Shown here piece by piece: positions 34,801-47,008 of a stretch of 64,000 nucleotides of DNA (positions are counted from its first letter, which is position 1; the number at the start of each line of letters is the position of its first letter). Under the pieces are notes generated by a model, which worked only from the letters and a program-made list of their open reading frames with translations, was not told the DNA's origin and made no database searches. The position numbers were made by a program, and so were the translations under genes. Source of the DNA: Muscardinus avellanarius (lineage: Eukaryota > Chordata > Mammalia > Rodentia > Gliridae); the NCBI GenBank assembly GCA_963383645.1, contig OY726572.1, positions 73,123,002 to 73,187,001 of the forward strand, written 5' to 3'.

Positions 34801-37090
34801 CCTAATGGATGTCCATTGTCCCATTGTACTCTCCATCATTTAATGCCTTCCAACCAGTCCAGATCTCTGCTTCTCTTCAAACAGTTGGTAAAGCTCTTCC
34901 TTAAATAATTTCTCATTTTCTATCTCTAGGAATTGCTTCCCCACAATTCTTAGGGAAGTAGGAAGAAACATCCCATTTTGTGTATTCATCCCTCATGCCT
35001 ATAGTGTATGTGAGACACTTTGTATTATATCCAGAATCTGAATTCCTCATAATATCTAATTCTCTTGTCATTTGGGTTGCTGACACTCACAAAATGCCTT
35101 GCTTAAGCCAGGACACAGGCTTCTTTGAGGTCGGCTCACCTAAGCGTATCTGGAAATGGCATGGGCATGCATCCTATCATTCAGGCAAAAGAAGATGTTT
35201 TGGAAGGACATGGGTCTATCTCAATGCACCCATAATTAAAGTACACAGCTGACTCTCCTGAATAATTAGAACAAAACAAAGTCACAAAATGAGGTTACTT
35301 TCTTTCTTTTTGACTATTTCACTGGGACTGGTTTATACTCTTTCAGCCAATTAATTTTTTTTTTTTGCCTTTGGAGTAGATAAGAATGATAAAACAGAGT
35401 TAGCTCATTTTAGTTCTATCAAGCTTTTCACTCCAGGGATTTGAAACCTTAAAACTCTCAGTGAACAAATTTCCTCAGAAGAGAATGTCTGCCTGGTCCA
35501 GCTACAGTTGGGTATTCACCTCAACCCAATTCACAAGGGTCAGGAATTTAAGTCACATGGTATTATTATGGGTGCTATTTTTACCTCTTGAGTAGGATCT
35601 GTGTGTGAGACCCAGTTCTTAGAGAAGGAAAACAAGAAGGGCTCTCTAGAAATGTTTGCTGCAAAGTTAGACTGCTTTCTGAGTCCACCCATTTCTGCCT
35701 CTGATAGACTGTCCTCCAGATTTCTAGAAGTTGTCCAGCTGTATGCTCTGTTTGATATTTTCATATGATTCAATGTTTATCTGTCTTTAGAATTATGTAC
35801 TTAGCCTGTTGTGATTTATATTTCTGCCAGTCACTGTCTGTGGGCTTACCAAGCTGAGCAAATCCTTTTACCATATTGGAGAAACAGAACCTCCCAGGGT
35901 CCTGGGCCTCTGCCTTTCCTCTTTGCCTGGACTGAATGAGAAGAAACCTTTGATGGAAGTAGGAGGCCCCCAAATATTTGGTTCAGTTAGTTGAACCATA
36001 AGGATCCTATGTCCTATCATCCTTGAATGTAAATTGACAATGTACCCCTTTAGTTTTAACGGAGTCCTTCCTTCTCTATCTTAGTCTTTCCTGCCATCCA
36101 ACCATATTCACCCACTCTCCTTAGCTTCTAAAGCATCCCTCCAGGAGGCCACTGAAGGTATGCCACCAACGGCATAGATCTATGCCACAGTCTCTGTGAT
36201 ACTTGGCATTTGGATTTATTTGTGGATTTCCTTCTCACATCTCAAATAGAATTTCCTATTATTTCATTCCTTGGGTGTTTTCTGTTTTTTTGTTTGGGTT
36301 TTGTTTTACTTTGTTTTGTTTTGCCAGTACTAGGGATTGAGCCCAGGCATGCGTTACCACTGAGCTGCACCCTCAGCTCTTTTTCTTTATTTTGACATAG
36401 GACTTATTAAATTTCTAAGGCTGGCCTCAAACTTGTGACCCTATGTAGGGGATTACAAACACCATCATTCTTGACAGAATAATCATTTTAAAAAACTACT
36501 TATAGGTTTAATTTATCACATATGTACATTTTGGAAGTGTTTCTTCTATGGTTAAATTTAGGAATAATTAAGTTATGAAAAGTCAAACAGGTTTCTTTAC
36601 AAAAAGGTCTTTTTCAAGTCATTGTGTGCAAGTGTGTTATAAAAATAAAAATGTATCATGGTTTGGCAGGGCATTGGGTATTTGGTCATGGGGTACTTGT
36701 CTGTTTGTCCCTGTTTGAGAAAAGTATCTATTCATAGATCATGAGGTTAATACAATTTTATTAATAGTTTAAAAGCATTGTCTTTATATGTGTGAGTTGT
36801 AACTTAGTAGTGGCTGAAATCATTACCTCAGCGTAGTGGGTGACAAAATGATTTTCTAAACGAAAATAAAGCAGAAAACATCACAGTATATTGAACAAAT
36901 TAAGGGAAAATACAAATTTAATGACCTTTTTACTATGATTATATATATGCATGAATGGTGTTGATATCAAATATATTTCTTATTTTGAATAGTAGTCAAG
37001 CTTTTATTCCTGAAGAAAAATCTGGTATATTGGATACTTTGTTTTTGTTTATTCTGCAAACATTTCCCCATTGACCGAATTGAGACACCC
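34800..37090. other. Downstream flank of REG3, no further gene
   Basis: One SINE (36280-36475); otherwise unassigned sequence. Confidence 0.5.
36280..36475 (-). mobile_element. SINE B1-dID type, diverged
   Basis: GCCAGTACTAGGGATTGAGC, CACTGAGCTGCACCCTCAGC, then a shortened 7SL half. Confidence 0.75.
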
Positions 37091-37560
37091 TGTATTAGTC
37101 ATGGTTCACTAAAGTAACAGAACTCACAGGACACATATGGTACAAGGGGATTTATCAAATCAGTTTACAGTCTGAAACAGTATGGTCCTAAGTTTCTGGC
37201 CAAGGGTAAAGAGCCAGCAGAACCAGTTGCTGGTCAAGCATCCAAGAGTTGGAGTCTCAGAATTAAAGTAAAGGCTAATTCAGTCCAAGTCTGAGATGGA
37301 AAAGCCAGGAAACTACAGTTACTGGTCTAAAGGAACTTTTAGGTAACTTTGGGTAGATTTTCAAAAACACCACTAGAGGGAGAGTTGGAGCTGCACAGAG
37401 TATAGTTCTGAAAAATGAAAACTAGAACTGGCTGTTTCCAAGAACAGAGGGTGTCAGATAAAATATTTTAGGAAATTAAACTTGTTTATACTATTCCTAC
37501 CCCAAGATTAAATATCTACTATACCATACAAAATTGTGGGAGCAAATCTTGCAAATGAAA
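37091..37560 (+). repeat. Ancient mammalian interspersed repeat
   Basis: Begins TGTATTAGTCATGGTTCAC then CTAAAGTAACAGAACTCACAGGA, a widespread ancient mammalian repeat opening. I do not assign a class. A CTCF-like word CCACTAGAGGGAG lies at about 37370. Confidence 0.6.
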
Positions 37561-38094
37561 ATTGCACCATATGTAAATATTAGCCAGCTCCTCTGTGTCC
37601 CTCCTTTACTAGAGAGCCAGAAGTGTGTGTTGCATAAAACCATTTGCAAGGACAAGTGAGTGACCCAGAACTCAAAGGCCCATTACACGTATAGCCACTG
37701 AATCATGTGAATACCTAGATACCTGCTGCCTCCCCCCCTTTCCTCTTAGCTGCTTAGAAGGAAAATACTTTTTCTATATGTTGAGTGATGTCCCTAGGGG
37801 CAGTTCATGGTAAGAAATAATGCCAGAGCTCTGCTATAGAAGCAAAGGTGGCAGAACTCTCATACCTCCCAGCTGTTGAGAGGTGAGGGTCCTGGATATG
37901 ATGGCATCATACCAGTGGGAAGTTACACTAAAGAAGTAGCTCAGATGCTGTTAATGGAGCTGGGGGTCCTTCAGTAGTGACAACAAGAGCGCAGTGCTTA
38001 TGGCCTCATAATCAAATTATTCTAACTACATGATCCAGCTTGAGATTAAACTATCATACTTTCCTGATTCTTTCTTGTTTTCTGGACCTGATTC

Positions 38095-38787
38095 TGTACT
38101 AGTATTGGAAAGAGGTTTTAAAATGTATTAATGTATCAGTATTGGGAAAGATTTCCAATATAGAGAAGGCCAGAGCCAGGGAAGGGGTTTCTTTACATTT
38201 CTAAAGAGAAGGAAGAAGGCTAGAGCCAGGGAAGGGGTTTCTTTACATTTCTAAAGAGAAGGAAGAAATCTGGAGCCAGGGGAAAGGCTTCTTTACATTT
38301 CTAAAAGAGAAAAAAATGGCCTAAGGGAAATCTGTAGAAATCCCAGATCCCTGAGAAACAATTTCACACATCTTGGGGGATGGAACAAGAGGTGTAGAGG
38401 GCTGTGTTTGGAGGCAGGACAGCCACCCCCTTCCGGGGCAAATCCGGCTAGGAGACAGCAGAGACTGGGCTAGAGATAGAGCTAGAGATATCTATAGATC
38501 AAAGGACCTGCCGCGGACTTGGTCGGGATAAAAACACTAGTAAACTGGAGTCCTGTGGTATTTTCATTCAAATTTCCCCCCTGGGCCGCTTTCCAGCACA
38601 GGGCTGTAATTATCTCTGTATTCCTATCTTTTAATAAACTTCTTTGAATCTTCAGGAACTATCCAAGCTATGCATATTTATTCTTAGCTTAGGACAAGAA
38701 TCCACAGTTTTTCTGTTTTTCTGTCTGTGTGGTTATGGTGGGGGAATTACTTCTCCCCACATGCACCAAACACATTCCACCGCAACA
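38095..38787 (+). mobile_element. Solo LTR, family A copy 2
   Basis: 693 bases from TGTACTAG to CCGCAACA, flanked by ATTC (38091-38094 and 38788-38791). It shares the body of copy 1 (GGACCTGCCGCGGACTTGG, AATAAACTTCTTT). Near its 5' end a unit of about 50 bases, containing GAGCCAGGG and CTTTACATTTCTAAA, is repeated three times (about 38165-38310). Confidence 0.87.
38165..38310 (+). repeat. Three tandem U3 repeats in LTR family A copy 2
   Basis: The unit AGAGCCAGGG..TTTCTTTACATTTCTAAAGAG occurs three times with few changes; the third copy is the most diverged. Repeats in this part of an LTR are often enhancer units, though activity here is not shown. Confidence 0.8.
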
Positions 38788-38934
38788 ATTCCACAGTGAA
38801 TCTTTGTTATAAAAAAAGAGTCATAGGATTTTGCTTATCCTGATTTGATAGCCTTATCAAGGTATGTTTGAAATGCAATGAACCACACGTATTGTGTAAC
38901 CCTTTCCTTTTATATAAGAGATGAAGTTGGTGAT

Positions 38935-39419
38935 CTGTTTCTAACCAAAAAAATTATGACGAAAAGGATGGGTCACCAAAGTCCGTGACTTCTCTCTTAC
39001 TTCTTCTCTTGTTGGCCCTCTTTCTTATTGTCTTAATTATCTACTTTGATGAAGAAAGCTAATATGTTGTAAGCACATGCAGATCAACTTTGGGATGTTC
39101 ATGTGACAAGGAATTGAAGAGAGAATCCATCCAGGAAACAGCAAGTAACAGAGGTCCTCATCCTAATAGCCCATGAGGAAATAAGTACTTAGAGTAACCA
39201 TGTCAGTGAACTTAAAATCGAACCTTCCTTTTGTCAAATCTTCAAGATCTAAGACCACAGCTCAGGATAATACCATGATCAGCCTTATGTAAAGGCCTGA
39301 AGCTGAGAACCCAGCTAAGCTATTTATGACTGATAGAAACTATGAGATACTAAGTATTTACTTTTAGCCACTGCATTTGGGGTAGTTGGTTATGCAGCAA
39401 AGTAAAATTAATATAGTAG
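38935..39419 (+). mobile_element. MLT1-like (MaLR) LTR
   Basis: The 3' part GAACCCAGCTAAGC, GATAGAAACTATGAGATA, TTTTAGCCACTGCATTTGGG and GTTATGCAGCAAAGTAAAA follows the MLT1 consensus end. The left border is uncertain. Confidence 0.72.
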
Positions 39420-39720
39420 TTTTCTAGTATGATAAAAAGGCTAACAAGAATTCACATTTGAGGCAAATGATTATTTTTTTAGGAAAAGCACCAAATTGGA
39501 TGTATTAGCTATGCAAACGAAAGCAGCTAGCCATTGTTGAACTTGAATTCAAATGTTTTAAGCTGAAACGTTAAGTGTTCTGGTTGTGTAAACTGATGAT
39601 ATGCTGTAGCAAATAATGGCCCCTGGACTTTGTTTTACTTGTTAATGGAGAAATATATATTTTTATGGATGGTTGTTTTTGACTATCCTACTTCTGTTCA
39701 TTATTTCCTGTTTATACATG

Positions 39721-39759
39721 GTGCATGTGTGTGTTTGTGTGCATGCGTGTATGTGTGTG

Positions 39760-39822
<63 letters not shown>
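39721..39822. repeat. (GT)n then (GA)n microsatellite
   Basis: Imperfect GT to 39760, then about 29 GA units to 39820. Confidence 0.96.
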
Positions 39823-39827
<5 letters not shown>

Positions 39828-39981
39828 GCTGGGTTCTCAGCATCAGGGCTTTACATAAGACTGATCATGGTATTATTCTGGTATTATTCTGGGGTACAGT
39901 CTTAGAGCTTAAAGGTTTGACGAAGAGAGAGAAAGGGAGTGAGAGAGTTCTTATTTAAGATATTTGTCCAAAAATATCAAG

Positions 39982-40070
39982 GGCTAGAGCTGGGGGGCAT
40001 AGCTCAGTGATAGAGCAATTGCCTGGCATGTGTGAAGCCCTGTATTTGATCTGCAGCACTGCCAAAAAAA
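39982..40070 (+). mobile_element. ID element (tRNA-Ala-derived SINE)
   Basis: GGGGGGCATAGCTCAGTGAT, AGAGCAATTGCCTGGCATG, then an A-rich end. It keeps a recognisable A box and B box layout; not a real tRNA gene. Confidence 0.85.
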
Positions 40071-41175
40071 TATCAAAGGCTAATCTTCCCTTTAAGCTAG
40101 GAAGGAACAAAGACTGGCTAGGAGCTCAACAAACAGTCTAAATTAAAAAATTGATATCCCATGCATGAAGTCATTTAAGTATAAATAATGCTGAGATATA
40201 CTATAATGTTGTACCTTATTCTCTTGTGAGTTGCCTTAAGGTGAGAATGGGCATCTGTTGCCAACTGCTCTAAATTATAACTGGATTTAAGAGCTGGAAA
40301 GAAGAGCTTAGAAACAAATATTAATGTTAAGGGTCTGAAATGTCCCTTCTTTCCAGGCCTTCCACTGTTTGGCTTTAAATTCTAAGAAAGGCAATACTCT
40401 AGGCCTTGATACTTAAAATTTGGGGAGCGTCTTAAAAATGCAGAAATTTTCAACTGATTAAATCATTATGTGCATTTTAACAAGATCCCCAGGTAATATA
40501 AATGCAAATTCAAGTTTGAGATACACTATTGTAGAGTACTAACATTTTGGCAAGATAAACTGGCCTCACTCAACACATTGGGCTGTAGATCATGCAGGAA
40601 AACATCTTTGGGAATGGACTATACATACAGTCCAGGCGTGTACAATGTAAATATCCATATTTCATCATTGGAATTAACTTTCTGTTGTTGGTTTTCTCTA
40701 TCTACCAGTAAAATCTTAGAAACAGAGCTCCATAATTACTAGGAACAGTTAAGAATAGATCCCTGCCTATGATTTCCATAAAAACCACACTGTAAAGAGC
40801 AGGAGCCACATAAAAGAAGCTGGTCCAGAAATTTGCTGGAGGTGGTCCATAGCAAAGAAAAATGAACTAGCTAGGTGGTCCAAATGTATCAGTAAGCTGA
40901 GAAAACAAGCAACACCAAGAGCTTTCTTGGAATGTGCAGGTGTTCACTGTGGATTCTCAGAATAACAACATTGTTGGTAGGAGAGTTATAAAAACTGGGT
41001 TTCCAGAGAGTGAACTGGGTTACAAACTTGAGTTTCAGTGAACTGGACAATATCATCTGATTGGACCATTACATATTGGTGTGATTTCAACAGAGTAGCA
41101 GCACATACAAGCAGCCTCGCCCTCAGCAACTTTCCAATCCATCATCATGCCAATTCCTGCAAATCGCACTCTGGC

Positions 41176-41180
<5 letters not shown>

Positions 41181-41248
<68 letters not shown>
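41181..41248. repeat. (CT)n microsatellite
   Basis: About 33 CT units, ending in TTTA. Confidence 0.98.
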
Positions 41249-41251
<3 letters not shown>

Positions 41252-42964
41252 TTTGACTTTAGTGGCCTGATTTTTGTAGGCTGTTGCTGCCCATTCTACT
41301 GGGGAGTCTCTGACTTCACTGCATCTTTACCAGAGTTTACCATAGCATGTCTCTGGCTCTTCATGTTGGACTCTTTTGGTCTTCGGCCTTACTCTGGTCA
41401 GATTCTCTACTGCATCCTCATAAGGGAACTCACAGCAGAATATGCATCTATCTCTCCCCATGAAGTCTACTTGTAGAATAGCTCTAGGTAGAGTGGTAGA
41501 GGGTCCCAGGCATGTACTGGAAGGGCCAGGTATAACATATGGTGCCGAGTTGCTGATTATAAGCAAAATCCGCTCAGAGAAGGCATAAGATTTCACTAAA
41601 ATACATAATAACTTACCATTAAAACAACAAGGAGTGACAAAGCATATGCTTGTGACTTACAAAAGCTGCTAATTAAACAAAATATGCGCACGCCATCGGC
41701 TGACTAAATGTGGTATGTCACCACTTAGATTCCTGGCACCCACAGTTCCCCTCCACCCCATCTGAGCTCTGCAGAACAGTGCCAGCTCTCCCTTGAGTAA
41801 AACCCGGGAATGCTCACCAAGAAAGAGAAGTGGGAGATCTTCCCAGAAGATCCCGGGCACTCTCTGGATCTTGAGACGAAGTGAGAACAGCTGGTAGCGC
41901 ATTCGTACCAGCTTCAGGCTGACAGCTCCCGGCACCATAGCTCTCCAAATAAACTGTCCCCTGATGGAGAAGAAGCAATAATTGGAAGTGTTTCAAAGTC
42001 AAAAACAGGCTGTTTATTCTTCCTTATATCTGGAAACCTCCATGTCTGCCCAAGTGCCAAGTTTGTAAGGTGTTTGGAAACCTACAGATTCTCTCAGGTA
42101 GAAAATGAGTTTCCAGATTAAACAAAAGCCATTGGGAGCTTTTCTCTCGCATCTTGCTAGAATGTTTCCAGAGTCTTCCTGGCATTCTTGTCTTTCTCTC
42201 ACTCGACACCTCCCACTATAAAAATCTTCAGTTTAAACATTTTTTTTTTTTTTGTAAAAACATCTCGTCTCTTACAAAAGGAGTCCAAGCTTCAAAGGAA
42301 TTGGGGAGTAGGTCAGAATCGGCATCAAGGAAAGCCTTAAAATAAGTCCAGGAAGTTCAGGAGACTCGTAGAGAAGACTGAGATACAAAGGTACTGTTTT
42401 AACCTGTCTCTTAGGAAAATACAACACTCAAAGATAAATTTACCCTGCTTGTTGGTTACCCTACAGCAGACTTGTTTCTTCTAGTACCCTTCCGGAAACC
42501 AGTTTCCAATCATCCTCAAGGGAGAAAAATCTGTGATCTTGAAACTCTCTCTTTCAGAAACCCTCTCAGTTCCACACTTGTATTTGCACCGCTGCCCCCA
42601 CTTAACTAGAAACTCTGCCTTTCTGGCCCCAAATGTGTTAAATCTCAGAAGAGAAAAGCCCTATAATATTGATGCTGTGTTTCTCAGGACTGTGTGACTA
42701 TTTTTCTTTAGTTAACATTCCTAAAGCAAACCACTCAAGTAATTATTCACACAAATATTGTCCTAAAGCTTTTACCTATACACAGGGAACAACTGGCATT
42801 GAGTTCTACCCCAACAGCAATATTATTGCAATGGATGTGTTTCTCTTTGGAATGGATGGCTTCACAGATTGCTTTAGGCTCTGAAGATACAGGACCCTTA
42901 ATTTATGAAGAGGAGTCCATTTGGTTATTACTTCAGAAAGAACACTGACCTTTCCCAAATAATA

Positions 42965-43160
42965 ATAACCAACATTTATTAAATGTTGAACAAGTGCCAG
43001 ACATTTTATAGAACCTCTACATGTATTAACTCAGTTGGCCATCAAACCAACCTTATGAAGCAAGTATTATTATTACCGCAATTTTACACATGATGGAACA
43101 TGAAGGCACAACACAATTAAGTATCTTAGCCAAGGTTATAATACAGTGGTCTTGGGTCTG
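42965..43160 (+). repeat. MIR element
   Basis: ACATTTATTAAATGTTGAAC, AAGTGCCAGACATTTTATA, TGTATTAACTCAG and a TGGAACATGAAGGCAC stretch follow the MIR consensus order. Confidence 0.7.
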
Positions 43161-44399
43161 ATGCCAGTGTATAGCATGAAGGAAAAAAGAACACAAAGTC
43201 ACCTTCAGGCTTCTTTATACAATGAGCAGTCCTTAGTAAGTAGGCAGATTATATAAAAAAGACTATAAAATTTCAATTTATAATGTTTTTGCTTGATTGT
43301 TTTATAAAACCAAATATTTTAAACAAAATTGACAAATATTATTATGGCTTATTCTGATTAGTGGGCTCATATGTGTTTTTAAAATTAGTCCCATTTGTTT
43401 ATTTCATTTCCTAAGTATAGTTACGCTTTCTTAAAAGTTTATAAGCGAGGAAAAGATGTCTCTCTTTTGTTCTTAAATAAGAAATTCAGTCATATTCTTT
43501 GGAGTTACTAAAATACGCAGTGAGGAGAATCCAATGTACTTGTAACCATGAGAGTTTTATCTTGCTAAAATGAAAAACAATTTTTAACAATTAAAACCAA
43601 AACAGCACTTTGCAGTGTTTTTTTCTTACTAAGTTTTTGCTTTACTTTGAACATAAAATGACATTTTAGGCATACAATATCTATTGTTTTAAAACGCAGA
43701 AAGTTCATTGTAGTTATTAGCACAATTAAAATAAATAATGATTGACATAGTTCTCCCATAAGAACTTTATGGCCCCAATAGCAGCATAGTTATCTCTATT
43801 GCTTACACATGCGGCTGGCCAAACTCCACTTGAAAGATAATATAACTGAAGGCTTTTACTGGCAGTTATTTTGATTCTAAAGTAATACCCTTTACAGGAA
43901 AGCCATATCTTTCATTCCTTCTAGACTTATGCCATTGTCCCCAAACTTCTCATGTCCTGTCCTCTGACCTAGCTTTGCAAGGTCTACAGAGACTTACGTT
44001 AGGCCACTTCCATCAAATTTATTCTTCAGGTATTCTGAGATGGAAAGCAGTATCCTGAACACCTGGTATTCATGGTCCCCAAGTGAGAAAATCTCTTGGC
44101 AAACTTCCAAAAAGTCTTATGAAGTTTCAGGTCTACAGCTGATGTTTGCCATCTTCCAGTGGTTTCCCCTGTTTCCAACCCTTGAAATAGTGATTTGGGG
44201 CTTATTATGGAAAGCTGATCTCCATCTTGTTTTGATCCATAGAAGACATATGAATAATAGCTTATATTAAAAAATAAGACTAGAGTGAAAAGGAATTTCA
44301 GAAGTACTAGATGAATGAAGGTCTTTCTGCTTGTGCTTATGGTCTATAGCTATAATGAAACCTACTTATAGTATAGATATTTTCTGCTTCAAAGTCAAG

Positions 44400-44605
44400 C
44401 CTAAGTTCACTTAGCACACTTTTATCACAGGTTCTATGGGCCAGGCCCTGTTCTAAATGTTTTGCAGATAGGAAGCTATTTAACCCCTATGACAACCAGA
44501 TTATGGCAGTGTCTTAGGACCATTTTTAATAAATGAAGAAATAGAGCTCAAAAAAAAGAAAGACGAAGTAACTTACCCAAGATCAAAGAGCTAAGCAGTT
44601 TTTCG
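44400..44605 (+). repeat. MIR element
   Basis: GGGCCAGGCCCTGTTCTAAA, ATTTAACCCCTATGACAACC, AATGAAGAAATAGAGCTCA and AAGTAACTTACCCAAGATCA match MIR in order. Confidence 0.75.
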
Positions 44606-44640
44606 TCAGGTTCATTTAATTGTCTGAAACGTTTATTTAT

Positions 44641-45060
44641 TTATTTTTTTTATTGGCACATTGTAGTCATACATCTTACTGGAGTACAAGATGGTAGAGG
44701 CATGCAGGCACACATCATTCATTTAGTTCTCCCCCAATTCCTTCCCCATTTCTCCCTCCTTTCTCCTCTCATGTTTGGCTTAGTGATTGACTTTGATATG
44801 CTGGTGAATGTACATCATGTACATGAGGGAATTTACCTCTTCCCCCCTCCCATCATTTCCAGTTAGACCTTCCTTCTTATTTGCTTATCTTATTTCCTCC
44901 TTCTTCTACAGTTCCTCCTGTGACCCTTTTTCTCCCTAGCTTCCACATATTAGGGAGAGCATCCCATTTCTTATGTTTTGTGGCTGACTAATCTCACTTA
45001 TTATAATGTTCCCCTGTTCCATCCATAGACCCTGCTGACTACTTTTTTTTTATCCCCATA
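44641..45060 (-). mobile_element. L1 3' end (ORF2 end and 3'UTR), minus strand
   Basis: The reversed tail AATAAA..AATAAATAAATAAA lies at 44636-44655, then rodent L1 3'UTR text (ATTGGCACATTGTAGTCATAC), then the reversed ORF2 end (GGAGAGCATCCCATTTCTTATG, TTATAATGTTCCCCTG in shorter runs). It occupies the area where a gene belonging to the orphan REG1 flank would have been. Confidence 0.75.
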
Positions 45061-45137
45061 TTAAACCCATTCACTTATCTGAGGTCTGAATAATTTCAAT
45101 AAATAACTTCCCAGTGAATATGGCCATCGCTACAGAT

Positions 45138-45138
<1 letters not shown>

Positions 45139-45187
<49 letters not shown>
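45139..45187. repeat. (AT)n microsatellite
   Basis: About 24 AT units; adjoins the L1 3' end to its left. Confidence 0.97.
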
Positions 45188-45192
<5 letters not shown>

Positions 45193-45734
45193 GGGTAAAT
45201 GGTAAACACCAAGCACCTAGTCCTTACCCTGCAATTTCTGTCTTTTACATGTATCAAAAACACAAATATGTATGAATGCAATTCGGAAAGGAGGAGTCTT
45301 TTTGTTCTCATCTTAGCATGGATATGAGCAGGCTCTAACCATGGTCACATGGAGTCAGATAACATGAAATTCCATCTAGACTTGGGAGGATAAAGGCGAG
45401 ATTTGAGCTTCCAAGTTTCCTTTCCTCATGTCTCAGCATAATCCATAGGGATAAAGAACACACACACACACAAAAAAAAAATTCAGGAAAAAAAATCTAT
45501 TATAGAAAACAGCTTCAGATCTCTCCCTATTCTAAATCTTACATCCTCAAACAATCAGAAACATATTTTGTAGTCACCAGTTATTTGATTTATTTAATTA
45601 TAAGTTGGAATCTCCCAGAAAAGTTGTGAATTCCCCAAATCCAAAAACATAAGTTATTTTCCTCCAAGTTTCTCTTTCTTGTTAGAAAGCCTTGAATTTG
45701 AATTTCAAGGAAAAGACAACAGAAGTCCACAGGC

Positions 45735-46090
45735 CCTATGGAGGGCAGTAACACAGAAATCCTGGCACCAGAAATAGACTGTTCTCAGCATACTCTCGGA
45801 GTGACCAGAGATGAGGAGCCCTTCCCACAAAGAGGTTGGAAAACTTCCAAGGCAAAGGCAAGCTTTGCCCTTCCCCAGCAGCAACCAGATGCCCTGTTCC
45901 CACAGCCCTGAGTCACCTGGCTGAGAGTAGAGACCTTCCCAAAATTAGAACTGCTAATGGAAGCAGTGGCAGAGGAAGGGTGGAAGATGTGTGAGTCTGG
46001 TGCAAGACAATGTGTGGGACACAGAGGGCAGGAAAGGCATCAGGACAAGATGTGGAGCATCCCTCCTTGGGATGGGGGAATGGGAACACC
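45735..46090 (-). repeat. Orphan copy of the REG1 5' flank
   Basis: About 350 bases match 54450-54800, just upstream of REG1, in the same orientation at roughly 70 percent. Shared words include ACACAGAAATCCTGGCAC, GCAACCAGATGCCC and CAGGACAAGATG. In REG1 this flank adjoins the promoter, but no REG exon is recognisable in the 2-3 kb to its left, where a gene would lie; that space holds an L1 3' end and an AT microsatellite. It is probably a remnant of a lost or displaced REG1 paralogue. Confidence 0.72.
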
Positions 46091-46529
46091 AGACCTTTTT
46101 GTCTTCTTAACAACACTTTCCAGGGAAGTGTCACCTGGCCATGTATAATCTGGACAGAGAAACTGATATGAAAGAAAATAAAATGAAGCCAACCGGGGCA
46201 CCACCTCATACCTTATTGACCCAAATTAACCAATCAACTCATAAGCCACTTAAAGTTGTTGCCAGATACAGAGAGGGGGAAGAAAACAAGGAGAAGGAGG
46301 AGGAAGGTGCCTCATTAAAGGAATCCAACTCTTAAAGCCGGTAACATTCTGAAAAACATTTGATTTTGGCAATTAAAGTTTAAGCTACAATCCTCTATGT
46401 TGCACCATACCTTCAATTACTCTCTTTTAGGCTAGTATGTTTCTGTTATTCTATCCCAATAAAACAAACACTTAAATCTAGATGTTCTGAGAAATATTAA
46501 AAAATATTAACTCCTTCTATAATCTCTCT

Positions 46530-46640
46530 AGGTAGAAACTGGAAAATTCAGGCACAGAAAGGAGAAATGACTTCCCTTGGGTCACACAGTAATCACAATA
46601 AATGGTCCATTGAGGATTCAAGTTCAGCAACTATTGACAC
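46530..46640 (+). repeat. MIR 3' half
   Basis: GAAACTGGAAAATTCAGGCA..GTCACACAGTAATCAC..GGATTCAAGTTCAG is MIR-like. Confidence 0.6.
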
Positions 46641-46929
46641 CAGGGCCAGTGCTCTTTACTTGGCTACTTTACTTAACCCACTGGGTAAAATCTATTAAAT
46701 TTTAACACATCTGGAAGAAATGGAATTCTACAGGTAGATAGAATCACATGTTCACCTATAGCTCTCATAGACAGATTCTCAGAAGGTTTAAGTGATGAAC
46801 AAGATCTAGTAGTGGAAGAAGAAAGTCTAAAACTAACGTTCACCTTGCTACCTGGTGCCCTTGCCTTGCTCTGCAGAGTCCAGCAGCTTTCTTGCTCTGT
46901 GGTTATTTTTGTTTTCATTTCATTTTGTT

Positions 46930-47008
46930 TTGATTTCGGTGGTGGGAATCAAACCCAGGGCATCACACGTTAGGCAAGTGCTCTTCCACTGAGCTATACC
47001 CCAGCCTG
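46930..47008 (-). mobile_element. ID element, minus strand
   Basis: GGGAATCAAACCCAGGGCAT, GCAAGTGCTCTTCCACTGAG, CTATACCCCAGCC: a reversed ID sequence. Confidence 0.85.

Larger units (their letters stand above)
40075..44400. other. Intergenic; an unexplained GC-richer block at 41670-42240
   Basis: Apart from the CT microsatellite and a MIR, 41670-42240 stands out: CpG-containing, with AATAAA on the plus strand near 41945 and on the minus strand near 42013, and an 89-codon open frame on the minus strand. Could be an LTR or an old processed copy; not recognised. Confidence 0.4.

Noticed and set aside
37365..37385. CTCF-like word CCACTAGAGGGAG (also the reverse of CCACAAGAGGGAG near 1512)
   Set aside because: Matches only the core with at least one mismatch, and the 37.4 kb site lies in an ancient repeat; without a matrix score or ChIP data it is not supportable as a site.
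39982..40070. tRNA-like sequence
   Set aside because: It has an A-box and B-box layout, but it is an ID SINE derived from tRNA-Ala with an A-rich tail; not a functional tRNA gene.
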